DNA of 5,671 nucleotides. Origin: Oscillospiraceae bacterium (GTDB lineage: Bacteria > Bacillota > Clostridia > Oscillospirales > Oscillospiraceae). Of this stretch, positions 1-5,671 are shown one piece after another; the first letter of the stretch is position 1; each line of letters begins with the position of its first letter. Made by a program: the position numbers and the translations under genes. The stretch covers positions 1 through 5,671 of the forward strand of contig JAQXJQ010000109.1 in the NCBI GenBank assembly GCA_029009035.1, given 5' to 3'. The notes under the pieces are model-generated. The model was not told the DNA's origin, searched no databases, and saw only the letters and a program-made list of their open reading frames with translations.

Positions 1-252
1 TCCGGGGAGGGGGTCCCACGTGGGACCGCCCACGGCGCCCAGCAGCACGCTGTCGCTGTGCTTGCAGCCCTCCACCGTCTCCTCGGGGAGGGGGATTCCG
101 CAGGCGTCAATGGCGGCGCCGCCCGCCAGATAGGGGGTGCAGCAGAAGGTATGGCCGAACTTTTCGCCCACCGCCTGCAGCACGCGCACGGCGCTGTCCA
201 CGATCTCGGGGCCGATGCCGTCGCCCCGGATGAGTGCAATGTTGAATTTCAT
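1..252 (-). CDS. leuB: 3-isopropylmalate dehydrogenase, N-terminal part (cut by window edge)
   Basis: LeuB oxidises and decarboxylates 3-isopropylmalate with NAD+ to give 2-ketoisocaproate, the last step before transamination to leucine; the enzyme is cytosolic. Only the first 84 codons are in the window, in frame to the very edge, out of roughly 350-360 usual for the family. The protein starts MKFNIALIRGDGIGPE; the RGDGIGPE block at residues 9-16 is the classic N-terminal signature of the isocitrate/isopropylmalate dehydrogenase family. LLGAVGGP at 70-77 followed by TWD is typical of LeuB rather than of isocitrate dehydrogenase. The substrate-binding arginines, catalytic Lys/Tyr and NAD-binding motif lie beyond the edge and cannot be checked. 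The ATG at 252 is preceded by a strong SD that overlaps the leuD stop, and lies 13 nt after that stop, supporting the start and cotranscription. Tartrate dehydrogenase-like relatives are possible in principle, but the leuACD context argues for LeuB. Confidence 0.95.
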   Translation of the reverse strand, partial: MKFNIALIRGDGIGPEIVDSAVRVLQAVGEKFGHTFCCTPYLAGGAAIDACGIPLPEETVEGCKHSDSVLLGAVGGPTWDPLPG

Positions 253-260
253 CTGTTTCC

Positions 261-266
261 CCTCCT
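261..266 (-). promoter_or_regulatory. leuB ribosome binding site overlapping the leuD stop codon
   Basis: On the minus strand the junction reads TGAGGAGGGGAAACAG before the leuB ATG. The last base of the leuD TGA stop is the first base of the AGGAGG SD core, with 8 nt between the core and the ATG. A ribosome ending leuD therefore sits on the leuB ribosome binding site, which favours coupled translation. The coupling is inferred; the overlap is seen directly. Confidence 0.85.
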
Positions 267-757
267 CAGCCGTCCTGACGGGCCTTCAGATAGGGCAGAA
301 GGCCGCCGCTTTCAATAATGCGGTTGATAAAGGCGGGGAAGGCGGCGGCATGGAAGCGCTCGCCGGTGGTCTCGTCGGTGATGACGCCGGTGTCAAAGTC
401 CACGCTCACCTTGTCGCCCTTGGCGATCTTCTCCGCCGCCTCGGGGCACTCCAGAATGGGGAAGCCGATGTTGATGGCGTTGCGGTAGAAAATGCGGGCA
501 AAGCTGGCGGCGATGACGCAGGACACGCCGCTGGCGCGGATGGCGATGGGGGCGTGCTCACGGGAGGAGCCGCAGCCGAAGTTGGCCCCGGCCACCATGA
601 TGTCCCCCGGCTTCACCTCATGGACGAAGTCGGCGTCGATGTCCTCCATGCAGTGGCTCGCCAGCTCCTCGGGGGAGGGGGCGTTGAGGTACCGGGCGGG
701 GATGATGACATCGGTGTCCACGTTGTCGCCGTATTTGAAAACAGTTCCGGTGATCAT
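266..757 (-). CDS. leuD: 3-isopropylmalate dehydratase small subunit
   Basis: LeuD pairs with LeuC to form isopropylmalate isomerase, which converts 2-isopropylmalate to 3-isopropylmalate through a dehydrated intermediate. The small subunit supplies the swivel domain and part of substrate recognition. The protein has 163 residues, the length expected for the short LeuD of Clostridia and archaea (about 160-170). Visible signatures are DNVDTDVIIPARYL at 11-24, the core motif NFGCGSSREHAP at 59-70, and YRNAINIGFP at 91-100. The loop after YL (NAPSPEEL, residues 25-32) occupies the position that helps set substrate choice in this family. The ATG at 757 is chosen because MITGTVFKYGDNVDTD is the normal N terminus and a full TAAGGAGG SD precedes it. 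The frame stays open upstream to 1018, but that part overlaps leuC and has no family likeness. It lies 14 nt after leuC and 13 nt before leuB. A citraconate (2-methylmalate) dehydratase role is a possible alternative or extra activity. Confidence 0.96.
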   Translation of the reverse strand: MITGTVFKYGDNVDTDVIIPARYLNAPSPEELASHCMEDIDADFVHEVKPGDIMVAGANFGCGSSREHAPIAIRASGVSCVIAASFARIFYRNAINIGFPILECPEAAEKIAKGDKVSVDFDTGVITDETTGERFHAAAFPAFINRIIESGGLLPYLKARQDG

Positions 758-766
758 GTTCCTTCT

Positions 767-774
767 CCTCCTTA
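767..774 (-). promoter_or_regulatory. leuD ribosome binding site overlapping the leuC stop codon
   Basis: The minus strand reads TAAGGAGGAGAAGGAAC directly before the leuD ATG. The leuC stop codon TAA is itself the first three bases of an extended SD, TAAGGAGG, which is complementary to the end of bacterial 16S rRNA. About 9 nt separate it from the ATG. This site fixes the leuD start at 757. It also suggests translational coupling of the two subunits, which are needed in equal amounts; that reading is an inference. Confidence 0.88.
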
Positions 775-2031
775 CAGATCCAGCGGGGACGCAACGCACC
801 CGGCCACGGCGGAGGCCGCCGCCACAGCGGGACTGGCCAGGATGACCTCGCTCTTCACATGGCCCATGCGGCCCACGAAGTTGCGGTTGGTGGTGGCAAC
901 GGCCCGCTCCCCCTCGCTCATGACACCCATGTGTCCCCCCAGACAGGGGCCGCAGGTGGGGGTGGAGAGGGCGCAGCCCGCGCTGATAAACACCTCGGCC
1001 AGACCCTCCCGCAGGCACTGGAGATAGACCTCCTGGGTGGCGGGGATGACGATGCAGCGCACGCCCTCGGCCACATGGCGGCCCTTGAGGATGTCCGCGG
1101 CGATGCGCAGGTCGGAGATGCGGCCGTTGGTGCAGGAGCCGATGACCACCTGGTCGATGGGCAGGCCCTTGACCTCGTCCACGGTTTTGGTGTTGGAGGG
1201 CAGGTGGGGCAGGGAGACGGTGGGCTTCAGGGTGCCAAGGTCGATGACCACCTCCTGCTCGTACTCGGCGTCGGGGTCGGCCTCATAGACCTTCACGGGG
1301 CGCTTGAAGCGGCCGGTCACATACTCCAGGGTCTTTTCGTCCACGGGGAAGATGCCGTTCTTGCCGCCGGCCTCGATGGCCATGTTGGCGATGGTGAAGC
1401 GGTCGTCCATGCTCAGGCTGGCAACCCCCTCCCCGGTGAACTCCAGGGATTTGTAGAGCGCGCCGTCCACCCCGATGAGGCCGATGAGGTGGAGGATCAC
1501 ATCCTTGCCGCTCACATAGGGGGGCAGCTCGCCCTTCAGGGTGACCTTGATGGCGGAGGGCACCTTGAACCAGTTCTCCCCCATGGCCATACCGGCAGCC
1601 ATGTCGGTGGAGCCAACGCCGGTGGAGAAGGCGCCCAGGGCGCCGTAAGTACAGGTGTGGGAGTCGGCGCCGATGATGCAGTCGCCGGGGCCGACGATGC
1701 CCTGCTCGGGGAGGAGGGCGTGCTCGATGCCCACGCAGCCCACATCGTAGAAGTGGGTGATGTCAAAGCGCTTGGCGAAGGCCCGGGCGGCGGCGCACAG
1801 CTGGGCGGACTTGATGTCCTTGCAGGGGGTGTAGTGGTCCAGCACGATGGCGATCTTGTCCTTGTCGAAGACCTTGGTGAAGCCGATGCTGTCAAACACG
1901 CCGATGGCCACGGGCGTGGTCACGTCGTTGCCCAGCACGATGTCCAGCTTGGCCTCGATGAGGTCGCCGGCCTTCACGCTGTCCAGCCCCGCGTGGGCGG
2001 CCAGGATCTTCTGGGTCATGGTCATGCCCAT
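772..2031 (-). CDS. leuC: 3-isopropylmalate dehydratase large subunit
   Basis: LeuC is the catalytic, iron-sulfur-carrying subunit of isopropylmalate isomerase, an aconitase-superfamily enzyme acting with LeuD in the cytosol. The protein has 419 residues, matching the short LeuC2/HacA-like class of Clostridia and archaea rather than the ~466-residue E. coli form. The three 4Fe-4S ligands are visible: Cys300 in VIGSCTNGR, and Cys360 and Cys363 in TPTCGPCLGG. Other family blocks are DHYTPCKD at 65-72, GADSHTCTYGALGAF at 121-135 and GVGSTDMA at 138-145. The protein begins MGMTMTQKILAAHAG. There are in-frame ATGs at 2031, 2025 and 2019; the first is preferred because AGGAGG stands 8 nt upstream and MGMTMTQKI is a familiar start for this class. 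Only 3 nt separate it from the leuA stop. Homoaconitase and (R)-2-methylmalate dehydratase share this fold, but the adjacent leuA, leuD and leuB make the leucine role most likely. Confidence 0.96.
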   Translation of the reverse strand: MGMTMTQKILAAHAGLDSVKAGDLIEAKLDIVLGNDVTTPVAIGVFDSIGFTKVFDKDKIAIVLDHYTPCKDIKSAQLCAAARAFAKRFDITHFYDVGCVGIEHALLPEQGIVGPGDCIIGADSHTCTYGALGAFSTGVGSTDMAAGMAMGENWFKVPSAIKVTLKGELPPYVSGKDVILHLIGLIGVDGALYKSLEFTGEGVASLSMDDRFTIANMAIEAGGKNGIFPVDEKTLEYVTGRFKRPVKVYEADPDAEYEQEVVIDLGTLKPTVSLPHLPSNTKTVDEVKGLPIDQVVIGSCTNGRISDLRIAADILKGRHVAEGVRCIVIPATQEVYLQCLREGLAEVFISAGCALSTPTCGPCLGGHMGVMSEGERAVATTNRNFVGRMGHVKSEVILASPAVAAASAVAGCVASPLDL

Positions 2032-2034
2032 GTC

Positions 2035-3573
2035 TCACGCCTCCTCTCGCTTTTTGGCCGCCTGCATCTTGTTGACGGCCTCGATGTAGGCCAGGATACT
2101 GGCCTCAATGATATCGGTGGACAGGCCGCGGCCGGTGTAGCTCTTATCGCCGGTGGTCAGTCTGACCTTGACATCGCCCAGGGTGTCCTTGCCCTCGGAG
2201 ATGGAGTTGATGGTGTAAATATCGAAGGTGTGGGGGCCGGGCTTGACCACCTTGTCGATGGCCTGGAAAGCGGCGTCGATGGGGCCGTCGCCCAGACAGA
2301 CCTCCTCGAACTTCTCCTCCCCCTTCTTCAGGCACACGGTGCTGGTGGCGGTGGTGAAGTTGCTGGTGTGGACGGCGAACCAGTCCAGCTTGTAGCCCTC
2401 GGTGGTGGCGGTCTCGTCGGCGGTGGCGTTGTGGTTCACGATGGCCTCGATATCGGCGTCGCTGACGCTCTTCTTCTTGTCGCACAGGGCCTTGAATTCG
2501 TCAAAGCACTTGAGCAGCTCCTCGGGGGAGAGGTTGTAGCCCAGCTTCTGGAGGTGATCCTCAAAGGCGTGCTTGCCGGAGTGCTTGCCCAGCACGATGT
2601 TGTTGGCGTGGATGCCGATGGCCTCGGGGGTGAGGATCTCATAGGTCTTCTTGTTGGACAGCACGCCGTGCTGATGGATGCCGGACTCGTGGGCGAAGGC
2701 GTTGCGGCCCACGATGGGCTTGTTCAGCGGCGCGGTCTGGCCGATGATGTTGTACACCGTGCGGCTGGCCCGGTAGATCTGGGTGGAGTCGATGCGGGTA
2801 TTGACATCGGCGAACACATCGGGGCGGGTGCGCATGGCCATGACCACCTCTTCCAAAGCGGTGTTGCCCGCACGCTCGCCCAGGCCGTTGACGGTGCACT
2901 CGATCTGGCGGGCGCCGCCCATCACACCGGCCAGGGAGTTGGCCACCGCCATGCCCAGATCGTTGTGGCAGTGGACGGAGAACTCCACCCGGTCGGAGTT
3001 TTCCACATGGGCGATGAGGTACTCGATGGTGGCGCGCATCTCCTCGGGGGTGGTGTAGCCCACGGTGTCGGGGATGTTCACCACGGTGGCGCCGTTCTTC
3101 ACCGCGGCGTTGACCACCTTTGCCAGGAACTGCAGGTCGCTGCGGGTGGCGTCCTCGGCGGAAAACTCGATGTTGGAGCAGTACTTTTTGGCGTAGGCCA
3201 CCATGGCGGCAGCCCGCTCCAGCACCTCATCCTCGGTCATCTTCAGCTTGTACTGCATATGCAGGGGGGAGGTGGCGATAAACAGGTGGATGCGGGGGTC
3301 GGCGGCCACCTTCACCGCCTCCCAGGCGGTGTCGATGTCCTTCCGGGAGGCACGGGCCAGGGAGGCCACGGTGCACTCCTTCACATGCTTGGCGATGGTG
3401 TTCACCGACTCAAAGTCGCCGGGGGAGGAGATGGCAAAGCCCGCCTCGATGACGTCCACCTTCATCTTTTCCAGACACCTGGCGACCTCGATCTTCTCCC
3501 TCAAATTCATGCTGCAGCCGGGAGACTGCTCACCGTCTCTCAGCGTGGTATCAAAAATCTTTACCTGACGCAA
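2035..3573 (-). CDS. leuA: 2-isopropylmalate synthase, TTG start
   Basis: LeuA condenses acetyl-CoA with 2-ketoisovalerate to 2-isopropylmalate, the committed and normally leucine-inhibited step of leucine synthesis. From the TTG at 3573 the protein has 512 residues, in the usual range for long bacterial LeuA. The HMGL-like TIM-barrel domain comes first: FDTTLRDGEQSPG at 7-19 holds the catalytic Arg12 and metal-binding Asp13, and HCHNDLGMAVAN at 201-212 supplies the HxH metal ligands (His201, His203). LGERAGNT at 231-238 and HESGIHQHG at 295-303 follow. Residues from about 368 to the end form the LeuA allosteric/dimer domain, including GDGPIDAAF at 428-436, so feedback inhibition by leucine is likely. 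The TTG gives the standard N terminus MRQVKIFDTTLRDG and has a GAGGAG SD at proper spacing. An in-frame ATG at 3702 would add 43 residues lying over ilvD and unlike any LeuA. Homocitrate or citramalate synthase are related alternatives, disfavoured by the length and the neighbours. Confidence 0.96.
   Translation of the reverse strand: MRQVKIFDTTLRDGEQSPGCSMNLREKIEVARCLEKMKVDVIEAGFAISSPGDFESVNTIAKHVKECTVASLARASRKDIDTAWEAVKVAADPRIHLFIATSPLHMQYKLKMTEDEVLERAAAMVAYAKKYCSNIEFSAEDATRSDLQFLAKVVNAAVKNGATVVNIPDTVGYTTPEEMRATIEYLIAHVENSDRVEFSVHCHNDLGMAVANSLAGVMGGARQIECTVNGLGERAGNTALEEVVMAMRTRPDVFADVNTRIDSTQIYRASRTVYNIIGQTAPLNKPIVGRNAFAHESGIHQHGVLSNKKTYEILTPEAIGIHANNIVLGKHSGKHAFEDHLQKLGYNLSPEELLKCFDEFKALCDKKKSVSDADIEAIVNHNATADETATTEGYKLDWFAVHTSNFTTATSTVCLKKGEEKFEEVCLGDGPIDAAFQAIDKVVKPGPHTFDIYTINSISEGKDTLGDVKVRLTTGDKSYTGRGLSTDIIEASILAYIEAVNKMQAAKKREEA
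2040..2045 (-). promoter_or_regulatory. leuC ribosome binding site inside the 3' end of leuA
   Basis: A perfect AGGAGG lies within the last codons of leuA (the lysine/arginine/glutamate-rich tail), 8 nt before the leuC ATG at 2031. Its spacing supports the first of three closely spaced in-frame ATGs as the leuC start. Because the SD is inside leuA, ribosomes finishing leuA would expose and then reuse the site; this coupling is inferred. Confidence 0.85.
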
Positions 3574-3582
3574 AGGAAACAA

Positions 3583-3588
3583 CTCCTC
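3583..3588 (-). promoter_or_regulatory. leuA ribosome binding site supporting the TTG start
   Basis: GAGGAG, within the purine run GAAGAGGAG, is followed after 9 nt by the TTG that opens MRQVKIFDTTLRDG. A second in-frame TTG at 3582 directly abuts the SD and is too close to be used. There is no in-frame ATG in the 32-nt spacer after ilvD. The site therefore decides the leuA start at 3573. Confidence 0.8.
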
Positions 3589-3605
3589 TTCTTCATGAGT
3601 GGAAC

Positions 3606-5270
3606 TCAGACGCTCAGCACGGCGCCCTTGTCGGCAGAGGAGACCAGCTTGGCATAGCGGGCCAGATAGCCGGTCTTGACACGGGGCTCGGGGCAGACCC
3701 ATGCATTTCTGCGGCGCTCCAGCTCCTCGCCGGACACCTTCAGCTCAATGGAGCAGGCGGTGATGTCGATGGCGATGAGGTCGCCCTCCTCCACCAGGGC
3801 GATGTTGCCGCCGGAGGCGGCCTCAGGGCTGACATGGCCGATGGCGGCGCCGCGGGTGGCGCCGGAGAACCGGCCGTCGGTGATGAGGGCCACGCTCTCC
3901 CCCAGACCCATGCCGCAGATGGCGGAGGTGGGGTTGAGCATCTCGCGCATACCGGGGCCGCCCTTGGGGCCTTCGTAGCGGATGACCACCACGTCGCCGG
4001 CGTGGATGCTGCCGGCATAGATGGCGGAGATGGCCTCCTCCTCGGAGTTGAACACCCGGGCGGGGCCTTCATGGCGCATCATCTCGGGGGCGACGGCGGA
4101 CTGCTTCACCACGCAGCCGTCGGGGGCCAGATTGCCCTTCAGCACGGCGATGCCGCCGTTTTGGGAGTAGGGGTCGTCGATGGGGCGGATGACGGTGTGG
4201 TCCAGATTTTTCACGCCCTCCAGATTTTCCGCCATGGTCTTGCCGGTGACGGTCTTGACGCCGGTATCCAGCAGGCCCTTGGCGGTAAGCTCCTTCCTGA
4301 CGGCGTACACGCCGCCGGCCCGGTCCAGGTCCTCCATGAAGGTGTCGCCGGCGGGGGCCAGATGGCAGAGGTTGGGGGTGTGGGCGCTGATGTCGTTGGA
4401 CATATCCAGGCTCAGCTCCACCCCGGCCTCATGGGCGATGGCGGGCAGGTGGAGCATGGTGTTGGTGGAGCAGCCCAGGGCCATATCCACGGTCTCGGCG
4501 TTGTGGAAGGCGGCGGGGGTCATGATGTCACGGGGACGGATGTTCTTCTCGATCAGCTCCATGATCTTCATGCCGGCCTTCTTGGCCAGACGGATGCGGG
4601 CGGAGTAGGGGGCGGGCACGGTGCCGTTGCCGGACAGGGCCATGCCGATGGCCTCGGTGAGGCAGTTCATGGAGTTGGCGGTGTACATACCGGAGCAGGC
4701 GCCGCAGCTGGGGCAGGCGTTCTCCTCGTAGTCCGCCACGCCGCTCTCGTCCAGGGTGCCGGCGTGGTAGGCGCCCACGGCCTCAAACATATGGCTGAGG
4801 CAGGTGCGGCGGCCGTCCTTCAGGTGGCCGGCCAGCATGGGGCCGCCGGAGCAGAAGATGGTGGGCACATTGACCCGGGCGGCGGCCATCAGCAGGCCGG
4901 GGACGTTCTTGTCGCAGTTGGGGATCATCACCAGGCCGTCAAACTGATGGGCCATGACCATGGCCTCGGTGGAGTCGGCGATGAGGTCGCGGGTGACCAG
5001 GGAATACTTCATGCCCACATGGCCCATGGCGATGCCGTCGCACACGGCGATGGCGGGGAACATGATGGGGGTGCCGCCGGCGGCGCGCACGCCGGCCTTC
5101 ACCGCCTCGGCTACCTTGTCCAAATTCATGTGGCCGGGGACGATCTCGTTATAGGAGCTGACAATGCCCACCAGCGGGCGGTTCATTTCCTCTTCCGTCA
5201 GACCCAGTGCGTACAAAAGGCTTCTGTTGGGGGCGCGTTCCACGCCCTTCTTGATGTTGTCAGAGTACAT
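3606..5270 (-). CDS. ilvD: Dihydroxy-acid dehydratase
   Basis: IlvD dehydrates 2,3-dihydroxyisovalerate to 2-ketoisovalerate, and the isoleucine homologue to 2-keto-3-methylvalerate; it needs an iron-sulfur cluster and Mg2+. The protein has 554 residues, normal for IlvD. Family signatures are CDKNVPGLLMA at 119-129, CPSCGACSGMYTANSMNCL at 186-204 and LITDGRFSGATRG at 462-474, where Ser469 matches the serine proposed as catalytic base in the family. Lys121 corresponds to the lysine carbamylated in crystal structures, and Asp78 in CDGIAMGH is a likely Mg ligand. Where the 2Fe-2S plant/mycobacterial enzymes have Cys in PCNLSL, this protein has PGHMNL (Gly46), and it has the extra Cys189; both agree with the E. 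coli-like, oxygen-sensitive 4Fe-4S type. The ATG at 5270 gives MYSDNIKKGVERAPNR, a standard N terminus, with GGGGAGGT just upstream. It lies 68 nt after ilvC and 32 nt before leuA. Sugar-acid dehydratases of the IlvD/Edd family are an unlikely alternative here. Confidence 0.96.
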   Translation of the reverse strand: MYSDNIKKGVERAPNRSLLYALGLTEEEMNRPLVGIVSSYNEIVPGHMNLDKVAEAVKAGVRAAGGTPIMFPAIAVCDGIAMGHVGMKYSLVTRDLIADSTEAMVMAHQFDGLVMIPNCDKNVPGLLMAAARVNVPTIFCSGGPMLAGHLKDGRRTCLSHMFEAVGAYHAGTLDESGVADYEENACPSCGACSGMYTANSMNCLTEAIGMALSGNGTVPAPYSARIRLAKKAGMKIMELIEKNIRPRDIMTPAAFHNAETVDMALGCSTNTMLHLPAIAHEAGVELSLDMSNDISAHTPNLCHLAPAGDTFMEDLDRAGGVYAVRKELTAKGLLDTGVKTVTGKTMAENLEGVKNLDHTVIRPIDDPYSQNGGIAVLKGNLAPDGCVVKQSAVAPEMMRHEGPARVFNSEEEAISAIYAGSIHAGDVVVIRYEGPKGGPGMREMLNPTSAICGMGLGESVALITDGRFSGATRGAAIGHVSPEAASGGNIALVEEGDLIAIDITACSIELKVSGEELERRRNAWVCPEPRVKTGYLARYAKLVSSADKGAVLSV

Positions 5271-5297
5271 ACCGTACCTCCCCGAAAATTGTGTTTA

Positions 5298-5325
5298 GTC
5301 CGGGCGGAGTTCCCCCCGCCCGGAC
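5298..5325 (-). promoter_or_regulatory. GC-rich stem-loop in the ilvC-ilvD spacer
   Basis: The 68-nt spacer holds a perfect inverted repeat: GTCCGGGCGG at 5298-5307 and CCGCCCGGAC at 5316-5325, separated by an 8-nt loop. In the operon transcript this is a 10-bp, mostly G-C hairpin starting about 13 nt after the ilvC stop. It is followed by UAAACACAAUUUUC, so the only U run is short and about 9 nt away, which is poor for a classic intrinsic terminator. The ilvD SD comes soon after. It may be a leaky terminator, an RNA-processing or 3'-end-stabilising structure that sets ilvC levels apart from the genes downstream, or no more than a spacer hairpin. The structure is seen directly; its role is inferred. 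Confidence 0.6.
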
Positions 5326-5338
5326 AGAAGTGTTTTCA

Positions 5339-5671
5339 TCAGTTGGAAGCGGAGTCCAGGTCGGAGTCGTTCTTCCACAGCATCTGCTCACGCAGGCGCT
5401 GACCCACGATCTCCATCTGATGCTTGGCCAGCATCTCACGCTTGGAATTGAAGAAGCAGCGGCCGTTCTTGTTCTCGGCGATCCACTTGCCGGCGAAGGT
5501 GCCGTCCTGAATGTCCTTCAGCACCGCCTTCATGTTGGCCTTGGTCTGCTCATAGGGCAGCACACGGGGGCCGGAGACATACTCGCCGTACTCCGCGGTG
5601 TCGGAGATGGAGTAGTTCATGGCAGCCACGCCGCCCTTGTTGATGAGGTCGATGATGAGCTTCATCTCATG
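5339..5671 (-). CDS. ilvC: Ketol-acid reductoisomerase, C-terminal part (cut by window edge)
   Basis: IlvC isomerises and reduces acetolactate (or acetohydroxybutyrate) to the dihydroxy acid that IlvD uses, with NAD(P)H and Mg2+. The window has the last 110 residues and the TGA stop; the Rossmann domain, cofactor-specificity loop and start are beyond the right edge. The visible part opens HEMKLIIDLINKGGVAAM, followed by YSISDTAEYGEYVSGPRVL. This is the conserved knotted C-terminal domain of the short class I enzymes (about 330-340 residues). The Glu of HEM fits the position of the conserved metal-ligand Glu230 and the second Ser of SISDTAEYG that of the substrate-binding Ser251 in class I numbering. 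The tail VGQRLREQMLW and a short polar end (NDSDLDSASN) are normal. NADH versus NADPH preference cannot be judged. It is the most upstream gene seen and is separated from ilvD by the stem-loop spacer. Confidence 0.96.
   Translation of the reverse strand, partial: HEMKLIIDLINKGGVAAMNYSISDTAEYGEYVSGPRVLPYEQTKANMKAVLKDIQDGTFAGKWIAENKNGRCFFNSKREMLAKHQMEIVGQRLREQMLWKNDSDLDSASN

Noticed and set aside
758..1018. N-terminal extension of leuD to an ATG at 1018.
   Set aside because: The extra 87 residues overlap leuC and are Arg/Gly/His-rich without LeuD likeness; the ATG at 757 has a strong SD and the standard N terminus.
137..1027. A 296-codon open frame on the plus strand opposite leuB, leuD and leuC.
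   Set aside because: Shadow of GC-rich codon use across several convincing minus-strand genes; no domain and low-complexity content.
3561..3596. An 11-residue mini-ORF (MKKRSCFLCVR) starting at 3596 and overlapping the leuA start in another frame, considered as a leader peptide.
   Set aside because: It has no SD, no run of leucine, valine or isoleucine codons and no terminator structure after it, so nothing supports attenuation.
859..3657. A 932-codon open frame on the plus strand opposite leuC and leuA.
   Set aside because: It is codon-aligned with leuC and leuA, so it stays open because those genes avoid TTA, CTA and TCA codons, and because the 3-nt leuA-leuC gap keeps the register. Its product is low-complexity (Gly, Ala, Val, His, Leu, Asp-rich) with no recognisable domain, while the minus strand shows full enzyme motifs.
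3574..3702. N-terminal extension of leuA to an ATG at 3702.
   Set aside because: It overlaps the end of ilvD in another frame and has no LeuA likeness; the TTG at 3573 with its SD gives the standard start.
5298..5325. The ilvC-ilvD hairpin as a proven intrinsic terminator.
   Set aside because: The U run is short and about 9 nt from the stem, and the genes after it continue the same pathway on the same strand, so full termination is not supported.
5271..5338. A promoter for ilvD in the spacer.
   Set aside because: No convincing -35/-10 pair at proper spacing is visible; most of the spacer is taken by the stem-loop and the SD.
3834..5402. A 522-codon open frame on the plus strand opposite ilvD.
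   Set aside because: Codon-aligned with ilvD, with the same Gly/Ala/His/Val-rich shadow composition and no family signature; ilvD is complete on the other strand.

Overview
The window holds one branched-chain amino acid biosynthesis gene cluster. All genes lie on the minus strand, so they are transcribed from high to low coordinates. In transcription order they are the 3' end of ilvC (ketol-acid reductoisomerase), ilvD (dihydroxy-acid dehydratase), leuA (2-isopropylmalate synthase), leuC and leuD (large and small subunits of 3-isopropylmalate dehydratase) and the 5' end of leuB (3-isopropylmalate dehydrogenase). Both end genes are cut by the window edges. No gene is seen on the plus strand, and no RNA gene, mobile element or CRISPR array was found.

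Layout: ilvC (stop at 5339), a 68-nt spacer with a perfect 10-bp GC-rich inverted repeat, ilvD (5270-3606), a 32-nt spacer, leuA (TTG start at 3573, stop at 2035), 3 nt, leuC (2031-772), 14 nt, leuD (757-266), 13 nt, leuB (from 252, running off the left edge). The tight spacing and strong Shine-Dalgarno (SD) sequences, several of them inside or overlapping the end of the gene before, suggest a single operon with translational coupling. No stretch above 70 nt lacks a gene.

How the genes work together: IlvC and IlvD perform the two steps shared by valine, isoleucine and leucine synthesis and yield 2-ketoisovalerate. LeuA condenses this with acetyl-CoA, LeuCD isomerises the 2-isopropylmalate, and LeuB oxidises and decarboxylates 3-isopropylmalate toward 2-ketoisocaproate, the keto acid of leucine. 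Acetohydroxyacid synthase (ilvB/ilvN), the transaminase (ilvE) and any leader control such as a T-box would lie outside the window.

Organism (inference): GC-rich DNA with strongly GC-ending codons, AGGAGG-type SD sites, a short ~419-residue LeuC with a separate ~163-residue LeuD, and an IlvD with E. coli-like cysteine motifs suggest an anaerobic, GC-rich Clostridia member, perhaps of the Oscillospiraceae (Flavonifractor/Pseudoflavonifractor-like). This rests on protein and signal style, not on a database match. I see no undescribed system here. The most notable features are the ilvC-ilvD stem-loop, the TTG start of leuA and the stop/SD overlaps.
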